Assembly: GCA_016213345.1 (NCBI GenBank)
Contig: JACRAO010000233.1
Coordinates: 1 to 8,649 of the forward strand
Reading direction: 5' to 3'
Source of the DNA: Bdellovibrio sp.
Lineage (GTDB): Bacteria > Bdellovibrionota > UBA1018
Length of the DNA stretch: 8,649 nucleotides
A model generated the notes under the pieces. It saw only the letters and a list, made by a program, of their open reading frames with translations. It did no database searches and had not been told where the DNA came from. Positions within the stretch are counted from its first letter, which is position 1, and every line of letters starts with the position of its first letter. The translations under genes and the position numbers were made by a program. Positions 1 to 6,030 of the stretch are shown one piece after another.

Positions 1-120
1 AAATGGTTTGGCTATCGCTCTTCAAGGTTAAATTTAAAATGGAGAGTAATTTATGAAATTTATAAAAAAGAAGTAGCCGTTTATGTTTTTGATATGGTTC
101 CACATGACTATAGGAGATGA
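1..120 (+). CDS. RelE/HigB-family toxin, C-terminal part (5' end outside window)
   Basis: Frame 1 is open from the first base to a TGA at 118-120 and gives 39 residues ending in VPHDYRR. The basic residues, the beta-strand-like run around WRVIYEIYKKEVAVYVFDMV and the terminal HDYRR are typical of the C-terminus of RelE/ParE/HigB toxins, which are mRNA interferases or gyrase poisons. The stop overlaps the first possible ATG of the XRE antitoxin gene (ATGA), and the toxin-first order is that of higBA modules. The N-terminal half and the promoter lie outside the window, so the toxin subfamily and its activity cannot be judged. The pairing with an antitoxin is the main support for the call. Confidence 0.72.
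   Translation, partial: KWFGYRSSRLNLKWRVIYEIYKKEVAVYVFDMVPHDYRR
112..116 (+). promoter_or_regulatory. Shine-Dalgarno site of the antitoxin gene
   Basis: AGGAG lies inside the last codons of the toxin gene. It directly abuts the ATG at 117, which is too close, but is 6 nt from the ATG at 123. It therefore favours initiation at 123 and suggests translational coupling of antitoxin to toxin. Confidence 0.6.
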
Positions 121-122
121 AT

Positions 123-392
123 ATGAAAAAAGGATATATAAAAGCAAAAACTCACATTAAACTATTACCTGGTGACTCTGTCAGAATTGCAAGAGAACTG
201 CAGGTAATAACTCAGCAAAAACTGTCTGAGCTATGTGATATGCCGCAATCAACCATTTCGGCTATTGAAAAAAATAAAATAAATCTCGGGGTAGAAAGAG
301 CAAAAGTTTTAGCAAGAGCACTCAAAGTACATCCATCAGTATTACTTTTTTCAGGCTGGGATATTGAAGTTGATGAAAGAAAAGCAGCCTAA
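123..392 (+). CDS. XRE/HigA-type helix-turn-helix antitoxin
   Basis: This small DNA-binding protein has 89 residues from the ATG at 123; an in-frame ATG at 117 would add two. Residues 19-76 form a Cro/C1 (XRE) helix-turn-helix domain. The core pattern at residues 30-52 includes QQKLSELCDMPQSTIS followed by AIEKNK, and is then followed by the helix ERAKVLARALKVHPSVLLF. Such proteins neutralise a RelE/HigB toxin and repress their own operon. The toxin gene is immediately upstream and overlaps it. I preferred the start at 123 because AGGAG (112-116) is well spaced from it. The short charged tail VDERKAA after the HTH is presumably a toxin contact, which is an inference. No promoter for the pair is visible. 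Confidence 0.82.
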   Translation: MKKGYIKAKTHIKLLPGDSVRIARELQVITQQKLSELCDMPQSTISAIEKNKINLGVERAKVLARALKVHPSVLLFSGWDIEVDERKAA

Positions 393-710
393 AATTTTGT
401 TATTTTTTTGGGAAAGTAACTCATTATATATGTTTATTATGTTGGTACCCGCGAAAAAGCCCCCTATTGAGGAGGTTACATTAAGATTTTGAGCAATGAA
501 TTATATTTGATTGCTCCGTAAAGATTCGCTCCTCCTTGAGACATCGGCACAATGTACTCTTTTTAACCCCCAATATTTTGTTTACATATCTGTTCGCTGT
601 AACTGTAACCGCATATTCACTTGATAGTTGAATATATTTCAAATAAATCAATATGTTAGCAATATAATATTTAAATTATCAACTAACAGTTTTTAAAGTA
701 ACATCATGCC
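393..710. other. Non-coding stretch between antitoxin and small ORF
   Basis: I see no convincing gene in these 318 bases. They contain a nested inverted repeat at 469-534 (separate entry), a TCTGTTC/GTAAC element at 589-610 that resembles one at 8241-8263 in opposite orientation, and a short imperfect palindrome TTGAATATATTTCAA at 628-642. A TATAAT at 663-668 could be a -10 box for the ORF at 711, but no good -35 box sits at the right distance. I tried to read an integron attC site here and could not. Confidence 0.5.
469..534. repeat. Nested inverted repeat (possible structured RNA or recombination-site-like element)
   Basis: The inner arms GAGCAAT (491-497) and ATTGCTC (510-516) are a perfect 7-bp match around a 12-nt loop. 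The outer arms GAGGAG (469-474) and CTCCTC (529-534) can close a larger stem, with unpaired stretches between the two stems. There is no T-run after the structure, so it is not a typical intrinsic terminator. Its function is unknown. Confidence 0.4.
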
Positions 711-932
711 GTGGCAGAAGCTATAACCCCAACCTTTGGCCAACAAAAAGCTCGTAGATTTGCTAATTACCTTACTAATTTAAATAAAGAAATTTTATTG
801 AAAAATCAAAACGAACCACAAAGACCGGATCGATCACCGGATTCGATTGCTGAAGATAAGAGTATTAATCTTTTTGATCGTGTCAGTAGTCGTTACGAGC
901 TGTTTTACCGCAAAATCTTGTTGTCTAAGTAG
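711..932 (+). CDS. Small hypothetical protein (doubtful)
   Basis: This is an open frame of 73 codons starting with GTG; the frame is closed by TAA at 699, so no earlier ATG exists. The product is hydrophilic and largely helical-looking. It has a basic N-terminal part (QQKARRFANYL), a short internal repeat RPDR/SPDS encoded by a near-duplicate ACCGGATCGAT / ACCGGATTCGAT, and a basic C-terminus. I recognise no family. There is no clear ribosome binding site in front of the GTG. It converges on motB with only 12 nt between their stop codons. It could be a real small gene, a remnant of a larger one, or chance. No signal peptide or membrane segment is seen. Confidence 0.35.
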   Translation: MAEAITPTFGQQKARRFANYLTNLNKEILLKNQNEPQRPDRSPDSIAEDKSINLFDRVSSRYELFYRKILLSK

Positions 933-944
933 AGCATTAACTAA

Positions 945-1712
945 TTAAGGTGTTAACTGGTTTGGAAACGGAATCGAATCCTGCTTTGGCTCTAAAATAC
1001 GGATTACCACACGGCGGTTTTTAGAGAGACTTTCCTCGTCAAATTCGCCTGTAGGTTTTCTTTCCGGGACAACAGGAAATGCATCTGAATACGAAATCGC
1101 AGTCAATCTCTCTTTTTCGAATCCGTTTTCTATAAAAAGCCTAGCCACCCTGGCTGAACGAGCCCCGGAGAGCTCCCAGTTAGAAGGATAAATCCCACTC
1201 AATACAGGACGACTATCAGAGTGCCCTTCGATCACAATCTTGTATTTTCGTTTTTCAGCGGTTTCTCTTGTTATTATTTTTTTTGCCAGTTCTTCTAATA
1301 TTTTCTTGCCCTTATCTGAAATAGCAGAACTCAAAGTATCAAAAAACACCGTGGATTGAAAAATAATTTCTACTCCCGTGTAATCTGATTTCATAATGAC
1401 TTGATCTAAAATCCCCATCTCCTGTAAAATCTGAGTCATAAACTTTGCAGTTTGTTTTCCACCTGGAATATACTCTCCACCAAATTGCTTAGCTAAGGCT
1501 TCCTTAAATCCGTCGTATTGTGGGGCATCCAATTTTGCCATACTAAAGAGCATAATGAAAAAACCACAAAGCAGTGTCATCATGTCAGCATAAGACACAA
1601 GCCAGTTCGAATCGTCATGGCCACCATGTATAATTTCTTTTTTCTCATTTTGTATGACGATCGTGTCATTAGTGAGTTTAGTTTTTTTTAAAAGTTTAAA
1701 AATTGCAGCCAT
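945..1712 (-). CDS. motB: MotB/PomB-type stator subunit with OmpA-like peptidoglycan-binding domain
   Basis: This is the B subunit of an ion-driven stator (255 residues, normal length for MotB). A short cytoplasmic N-terminus is followed by a single membrane helix at about residues 37-60 beginning WLVSYADMMTLL. D43 corresponds to the ion-carrying aspartate (E. coli MotB D32). A periplasmic plug/linker follows, then an OmpA/MotB C-terminal domain at about 110-243, with EGHSDSRP at 162-169, NWELSGARSARV at 178-189 (R185 is the expected peptidoglycan contact) and a late NRRVVIRI strand. The membrane segment resembles PomB/MotS more than E. coli MotB. The gene starts 4 nt after the motA stop codon and is the last gene of the operon. 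No clear intrinsic terminator follows it. The partner channel protein is the MotA encoded just upstream. All key residues look intact, so it should be a functional stator. Confidence 0.95.
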   Translation of the reverse strand: MAAIFKLLKKTKLTNDTIVIQNEKKEIIHGGHDDSNWLVSYADMMTLLCGFFIMLFSMAKLDAPQYDGFKEALAKQFGGEYIPGGKQTAKFMTQILQEMGILDQVIMKSDYTGVEIIFQSTVFFDTLSSAISDKGKKILEELAKKIITRETAEKRKYKIVIEGHSDSRPVLSGIYPSNWELSGARSARVARLFIENGFEKERLTAISYSDAFPVVPERKPTGEFDEESLSKNRRVVIRILEPKQDSIPFPNQLTP

Positions 1713-1716
1713 ACCC

Positions 1717-2499
1717 TTAGGCAGCCTTTCTTAATACTCGATCCTTAGGCAGTAAAAACGAGTTTAGGCCCTCCCGCATCGCAATTGGATTGACTTGTGC
1801 TTTTAACATCACAGCACCTTCGATAATCATCTTTCGCAGTCTCATCTCCTCTTGTGTTCTTTCGGTTAGATTTTCTGCAATGGGAAGAAAAACCAAATTT
1901 GCCAGCGCAATCCCGTAAAGTGTTCCAATCAATCCGATTGACATTGCCGGGCCAATCATTTTTTGACTATCGGGTTGTCCTATTTTCTGAAGCAAACTGA
2001 TCATACCAAGTGTGGTCGCCAGTAACCCAAAGGCAGGTGGAAATCGGCCAATGTTTTTGAACATATTAGCCTCAAACATGTACCTGGCCTCTGTGGTATT
2101 TACTCTTTGCTCAAGTGTTGTTTTGATTTCTTTTTCAGTCAAAATACCTGATCCAACTAAAGTGACTGCTTCTTTCAAAAAATCGTGTTTAATTTGTGGA
2201 ATATATTCGTTAATAGCCGTGATCCCGACACTTGCTTTTTTGTTTAGCTCCATTAGCTGTGAAATTACTCCTTTGAAATCTACTTTGTTTCTACCTAGTA
2301 CTCGCAGTATAAATACTTTCAGTAGCGATAAAACCTTAATCATAGGATAACTAATACTTGCCGCTGCAGTGGTTCCTCCAATCACAATGAGAATGGCGTG
2401 GTAATCTAAGAAAAAATTAATATTATTGGTTATCGAGCTCAATGCCAGATACATCACTCCAACGCCTAATAACACGCCAAATGATGAAGAGAAATTCAT
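1717..2499 (-). CDS. motA: MotA/PomA-type stator subunit
   Basis: This is the A subunit of the stator (260 residues). Four membrane helices are visible at about 5-23, 32-50, 155-173 and 184-208, with a large cytoplasmic loop at about 52-150. The loop carries K87/K88 and E98 near the positions of the torque-generating R90 and E98 of E. coli MotA. The essential prolines are present: P155 in PPAFG (E. coli P173) and P206 in FLPIAENL (E. coli P222). The stretch IGPAMSIGLIGTLYG and the following helix are very PomA-like. T162 and T193 match, by hand alignment from memory, the PomA threonines T158 and T186. I chose the ATG at 2499 over one 10 codons upstream. It is preceded by AAGGAGG (2504-2510) and overlaps the stop of the cNMP-domain gene as ATGA, which implies translational coupling. 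Confidence 0.95.
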   Translation of the reverse strand: MNFSSSFGVLLGVGVMYLALSSITNNINFFLDYHAILIVIGGTTAAASISYPMIKVLSLLKVFILRVLGRNKVDFKGVISQLMELNKKASVGITAINEYIPQIKHDFLKEAVTLVGSGILTEKEIKTTLEQRVNTTEARYMFEANMFKNIGRFPPAFGLLATTLGMISLLQKIGQPDSQKMIGPAMSIGLIGTLYGIALANLVFLPIAENLTERTQEEMRLRKMIIEGAVMLKAQVNPIAMREGLNSFLLPKDRVLRKAA

Positions 2500-2999
2500 G
2501 CAGCCTCCTTCTTTAGAGCGCTCTTCCATAGTTGGTATTGACTAATGACATAATTGTCATCAAGTTCTCTTAGTCGACTGACCAGGTTTTGTATACAAGT
2601 TTCATAAAAGCGCATTTTCAAATCTTTAGAGTTATTTAAAAAGCGATTGAAATCTTCTTTTGAAATAAAAAATGCATAACACTCTGTCAGTGCTCTTACG
2701 GTGGCAGAGCGTGGATTGTCATCAATCAAAGACATTTCTCCAAAAAAACTGCCTTCTCTTAATTGCCCGACATCGTAGAGTTCTCCACTGAGTTTGTTGG
2801 CTTTAAATATGCCAACCACACCTTTAATCATTAGATAAAGTCCCCACGAAAGCTCCCCTTCGATTACGATATTAGAATAAGCCTCAAACGCAGTTCCGTG
2901 ACCCAATCGGATTAGCTCACCGAGTTCTGTATCTGTAAAAGCTTTCAAAAGCTTAATACCTTTAAGTAATTCTACGCTAGGTTTTAATATCTCTACCAT
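2496..2999 (-). CDS. Stand-alone cyclic-nucleotide-binding-domain protein (CAP/PKA-regulatory fold)
   Basis: A 167-residue soluble protein made of one cNMP-binding domain (about residues 12-125) and a helical tail (125-167). It has no DNA-binding HTH, so it is not a CRP-type transcription factor. The beta-roll begins around KLLKAFTDTEL. The phosphate-binding cassette is FFGEMSLIDDNPRSATV at 85-101, with G87-E88 and R97-S98 at the positions that hold ribose and cyclic phosphate in true cNMP-binding members. That suggests real nucleotide binding; the nucleotide is unknown. The gene overlaps the FliF/FliG-like gene by 7 nt upstream and motA by 4 nt downstream, and its last codons form motA's Shine-Dalgarno site. 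This placement argues that it regulates or clamps the motor encoded around it (inference). A non-binding structural role is the alternative. Confidence 0.88.
   Translation of the reverse strand: MVEILKPSVELLKGIKLLKAFTDTELGELIRLGHGTAFEAYSNIVIEGELSWGLYLMIKGVVGIFKANKLSGELYDVGQLREGSFFGEMSLIDDNPRSATVRALTECYAFFISKEDFNRFLNNSKDLKMRFYETCIQNLVSRLRELDDNYVISQYQLWKSALKKEAA
2504..2510 (-). promoter_or_regulatory. Strong Shine-Dalgarno site of motA inside the preceding gene
   Basis: AAGGAGG on the minus strand is 4 nt upstream of the ATG at 2499-2497. It is encoded by the Lys-Lys-Glu-Ala codons that end the cNMP-domain gene. This site decides the motA start and favours coupled translation of the two proteins. 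Confidence 0.75.
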
Positions 3000-5272
3000 C
3001 CTGCCACCTTTCTCACTTGTGCTCCTTCTTTTTGTGGCGCTTGCGAAGTGTCTTGGGAGTTTGTGTTTTCTCCAAACATTCTTTCATTGGTTTCAAGCAA
3101 GTTTACAAGTCCATCATTGGCCATGACTTTGATCCGATTAATAATCTTTCTTTCAATATTCTGATAATTTTCTCGGCTAATGAGAGTAATATTGGTCAGT
3201 TCTTCTTCTAATTCAGAGACCAGGTCTTTTGGTGATTTTGAAAATATAATTTGTTTAATATCAGTCGGGCATCCTTTTAGAAATTGTAAAAGCTCATCAT
3301 GCTTAAGGCTAAGCACTACTTCGAGCAATTGACCGTCACGCATATAGCGTAGAGTATCTAAACTCACAAGCTTGTTCTTAATTGTGCGGGCACTATCTGG
3401 ATTATTGGCTTCGAGATTTTTGATTACAGATTTTTGTGCATTAAGCCCGGAGCGCTCTAAGAGATTAACCAGCACTTCAGATCCTGGCAGTGACTCTGTA
3501 TTTAGTCTTGGGTTTTCCCTTTTCTTTCTCTTTAATGCGTTTGCAACATTGAAAATATAATCCCTTGGCAAATAGTCTATGCGTGAAAGCTCTGTTAGTA
3601 GGCTCATTTTTGTGTTTTCATCAAGCTGTGAATAAATTTTAGTCCGCTTAATGTGATCACATTGTGTTAGTGCAATAGCTTTTACGGTCAAAGATTCGTT
3701 CGAAACAAGTTCTAAAATCTGTAGTCCATCCATTTCTGCCAGGAAATCAAAATGGTGAGAAGTGCGACTTCCCATGATGACTAATTTACCAGACACTGTT
3801 CTTTGATGTAGTTTTCTTAAGAGCTCTAGTTTTTCATCACCCGAAAGTTCTATTGGGTTTTTTGCATAATACTCGGTGAGTTCAGACATGTCGCCTTGAA
3901 GGCTTGGATCTCTTAGCATATCCATCACTACACTTTCGCCAAAGATGTGGACATAGCCAGCGGTTGTTTCTACTCCTTCTTCGGTCAAAATTCTTGAAAA
4001 CACATGTTTTGCTACTTTTGGTTGTTCTGCAAAGACCTGTAAAAGCTCTTCGTATAAGCGGTCTATTTCATAGCGTTTAGCGAGCAGTGCTAATTTATCT
4101 TCTTGTGAGAGCTTGCTCTCGCTAAAAATATTTTTTGATAAACTCTGTGCTGTATTTGCTGTCGGATCAGAAGTGAGGCTCTGAAAAACTTTATGTACTG
4201 AAGAAGAACCGTTTTTTGCATTTGTTGTAGCAAGTGAAATGAAAATTAAAAATGCTAAAATAGAACAAGCAAAAATGATGCCATAGATTTTGAATTTTTT
4301 GAGTTCAGCTTGCACGGCGTCACCATTCTCTACGCGTTCGATTTTTTCGAATCTTTCAAACCGTTCCTGCTTTATTTCTTGTTCTTTTTTAGTGTCTGTG
4401 GAATGAAATTTTTGCTCAGTTTGTTTAATATCTTTCGTTTCATTTTGAGTTTTATTGGCTAAAACCCGTTTTTTCCCATTCCAAACTAAAACCTGCCCGT
4501 CTTCTGCAAATTGAGCAGGATGTGGAAATTTCATTACTTTAGTATAAAGAGATACATTTTTATAATGATTTGTTTTAAGTTTTGCCATCTCAAAAATATT
4601 TTTTTGCTCTTCAGGAAGAAGTATGTCATCCATTAAAATCGTGGCAGAAATATTTTTTATTCTTATTGCCACACCGTTTTCTAAAATAAATTCACCAGGA
4701 GCACCGTATTGGGCTTCTTCGAGATTTACGGCATCGGTTTGTAAGTTAAACTGGGCAAGCATGCACTGCTCTGGGCAAAACAGTCTAAACAAATCTTCTA
4801 AAACTCCATTGAATTGTTTTGAAATTTTTTCCTTAAGCTCTGCAACTTTAGCCGCTGAACTCACTGGCTGTGGAAAGTGTGTGAGTTGGTAGTCAATTTT
4901 GATGGGAAAATCCAAGGTGTCTAAATATTGTTGTATAAGATCAATGAGTTTGCTGCGGGAAACCGGTCCCACTTGTTCGTCAATCAATAGTTTGATTCTG
5001 GCCGAAGAAGGCGCAAGTGCAGTTAAGCTTTTTGGGTCGACATCATCAAAGCCAGGAGCAATTTCATCTGGAGTGGATAAATCTACGTTTACAGTCACAG
5101 TCATGAGTCTGCACTCATCTCTGCAAAATTTTTGCAATACCGGCTCAATGAGATTGCGAACCTGGATTTCAGTATCTTTTTTGACTTGATCTATTGTAAA
5201 AACTGGAGTTGGCTTTGCTAGCGCTTGTAAGCTTAAAAGTGAAAGTAAAATAATCTTCCAACCCCATTTCAT
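2993..5272 (-). CDS. FliF-like/FliG-like hybrid membrane protein (putative rotor or torque-receiving subunit)
   Basis: This 759-residue protein starts with a signal peptide or first membrane helix (1-19, ALA before K20). Two tandem periplasmic domains follow (about 25-136 and 142-252). Each contains an FCxxxC motif and ends in FPxP, and the first resembles the FliF RBM3/collar region (VRNLIEPVLQ, TVTVNVDL, RIKLLIDE). After a charged linker (273-326) and a membrane helix (329-350) comes a cytoplasmic part. It has a divergent FliG-N-like segment (about 390-472), a FliG middle-like domain (508-585, beginning FDFLAEMDGLQ), a spacer with NALKRK and LPGSEVLVNLLER, and a FliG C-terminal-like domain (about 630-720). 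In that domain LKG at 665-667 keeps the E. coli K264 position, and E690-E691 match D288-D289. The FliM-binding EHPQ motif is replaced by ESLT (526-529). The gene overlaps the TPR lipoprotein gene by ATGA. The FliG homology is clearer than the FliF homology. A rotor role is inferred from this and from the co-encoded stator. Confidence 0.8.
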   Translation of the reverse strand: MKWGWKIILLSLLSLQALAKPTPVFTIDQVKKDTEIQVRNLIEPVLQKFCRDECRLMTVTVNVDLSTPDEIAPGFDDVDPKSLTALAPSSARIKLLIDEQVGPVSRSKLIDLIQQYLDTLDFPIKIDYQLTHFPQPVSSAAKVAELKEKISKQFNGVLEDLFRLFCPEQCMLAQFNLQTDAVNLEEAQYGAPGEFILENGVAIRIKNISATILMDDILLPEEQKNIFEMAKLKTNHYKNVSLYTKVMKFPHPAQFAEDGQVLVWNGKKRVLANKTQNETKDIKQTEQKFHSTDTKKEQEIKQERFERFEKIERVENGDAVQAELKKFKIYGIIFACSILAFLIFISLATTNAKNGSSSVHKVFQSLTSDPTANTAQSLSKNIFSESKLSQEDKLALLAKRYEIDRLYEELLQVFAEQPKVAKHVFSRILTEEGVETTAGYVHIFGESVVMDMLRDPSLQGDMSELTEYYAKNPIELSGDEKLELLRKLHQRTVSGKLVIMGSRTSHHFDFLAEMDGLQILELVSNESLTVKAIALTQCDHIKRTKIYSQLDENTKMSLLTELSRIDYLPRDYIFNVANALKRKKRENPRLNTESLPGSEVLVNLLERSGLNAQKSVIKNLEANNPDSARTIKNKLVSLDTLRYMRDGQLLEVVLSLKHDELLQFLKGCPTDIKQIIFSKSPKDLVSELEEELTNITLISRENYQNIERKIINRIKVMANDGLVNLLETNERMFGENTNSQDTSQAPQKEGAQVRKVAGW

Positions 5273-6030
5273 GGTGAAGCCAAGCTCCTTTTTTGTTGTT
5301 TGCGCTCAATAAATCGCTTAAGTGACAAATTATTTGGTTCTAGTTTTAATGCCTGGTTCCAGGACTGAAGTGCCAGATCAAGTTTGCCAATTCTATGTAG
5401 CAGTGTACCTCTCATTGCATAGATTTTTGAATCAGAAGGATAAAGTTTAAGAAGGTCGTCTATTTCGATTAGAGCAGCTTCGTGTCGGTTTTTTCTATAG
5501 AGTTGCTTTATGTGATCAACAGCAGCCAAATAACTTTTGTCGTGTTCTGGGGTGGTGTCATCTGCTGGTACCAATCCAAGCTCTGATTCGATTTCGCGTT
5601 GTTTTGCTTCTTTGTCATTATCTGAAGACATAGCGGGTTTAAATTCTCCGGTAATTTCTCTATCAGTAATTCCCGCCTGGCGTTCTTTGTAGCGATCATC
5701 TGTAAAAGGTTCGGATTCGTTGTATGCGAGGCTTTTTGTTTCTTCTTTGAATGACGGGGAAACAGGCACGACAAAATCAGTCATTGTAGCCTGGGAGCCA
5801 GGTAGTTCTACTTCGATTGCTCGGTCTCCTTTTTTGGTTCTGATAATTATATTGTCTGATTTTTCTTGTTTTTTGAGGGATTCTTCTGGAAATGGATTTT
5901 GTATAGGAGCTGTACTTTTAGATTCAGAGTCAATTGCAAATATTTTTTTAGTTGTGGCACAAGACAATAATCCGCCTACGGTTATTGCAATTATTACAGG
6001 TATTAAATAAATAAAATTTTTATACATCAT
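5269..6030 (-). CDS. TPR-containing lipoprotein
   Basis: This 253-residue exported lipoprotein has an N-terminal hydrophobic helix ending in the lipobox LLSC, with C24 as the lipidated residue. The following residues ATTKK lack the aspartate that would retain it in the inner membrane, so outer-membrane sorting is likely by E. coli rules. Residues 30-160 are hydrophilic, low in hydrophobic clusters and probably disordered. Residues 168-200 and 202-234 are two TPR units: AALIEIDDLLKLYPSD in the first; GKLDLALQSWNQALKLEPNN in the second. TPR lipoproteins usually act as assembly or scaffold factors. The start abuts the stop of the outer-membrane protein gene (TAA then ATGATG; the second ATG at 6027 is also possible), and the stop overlaps the FliF/FliG-like gene. 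It probably bridges the inner-membrane motor part to the outer-membrane protein; that is inference. Confidence 0.85.
   Translation of the reverse strand: MMYKNFIYLIPVIIAITVGGLLSCATTKKIFAIDSESKSTAPIQNPFPEESLKKQEKSDNIIIRTKKGDRAIEVELPGSQATMTDFVVPVSPSFKEETKSLAYNESEPFTDDRYKERQAGITDREITGEFKPAMSSDNDKEAKQREIESELGLVPADDTTPEHDKSYLAAVDHIKQLYRKNRHEAALIEIDDLLKLYPSDSKIYAMRGTLLHRIGKLDLALQSWNQALKLEPNNLSLKRFIERKQQKRSLASP

Noticed and set aside
469..640. Integron attC site after the toxin-antitoxin pair
   Set aside because: GTTGAAT fits a right-hand core, but no RYYYAAC partner with matching arms was found at the right distance.
2012..2350. Plus-strand open frame of 112 codons opposite motA
   Set aside because: It is antisense to a clearly recognised motA gene and has no recognisable domain or ribosome binding site.
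2500..2529. Ten-codon N-terminal extension of motA (start at 2529)
   Set aside because: The inner ATG at 2499 has AAGGAGG 4 nt upstream, an ATGA overlap with the preceding gene, and gives the usual MotA N-terminus.
3017..3560. Short plus-strand open frames 3017-3211 and 3372-3560
   Set aside because: They lie antisense to the FliG-like domain, the best-supported part of the hybrid protein.
4623..5189. Two plus-strand open frames (4623-4892, 4899-5189) opposite the FliF/FliG-like gene
   Set aside because: They are antisense to a coding region with clear protein features and show cysteine/serine-rich composition typical of shadow frames.
5508..6010. Open frames 5508-5774 (minus) and 5720-6010 (plus) within the TPR lipoprotein gene
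   Set aside because: The real frame has a lipobox and TPRs. These two have no features and low-complexity composition.
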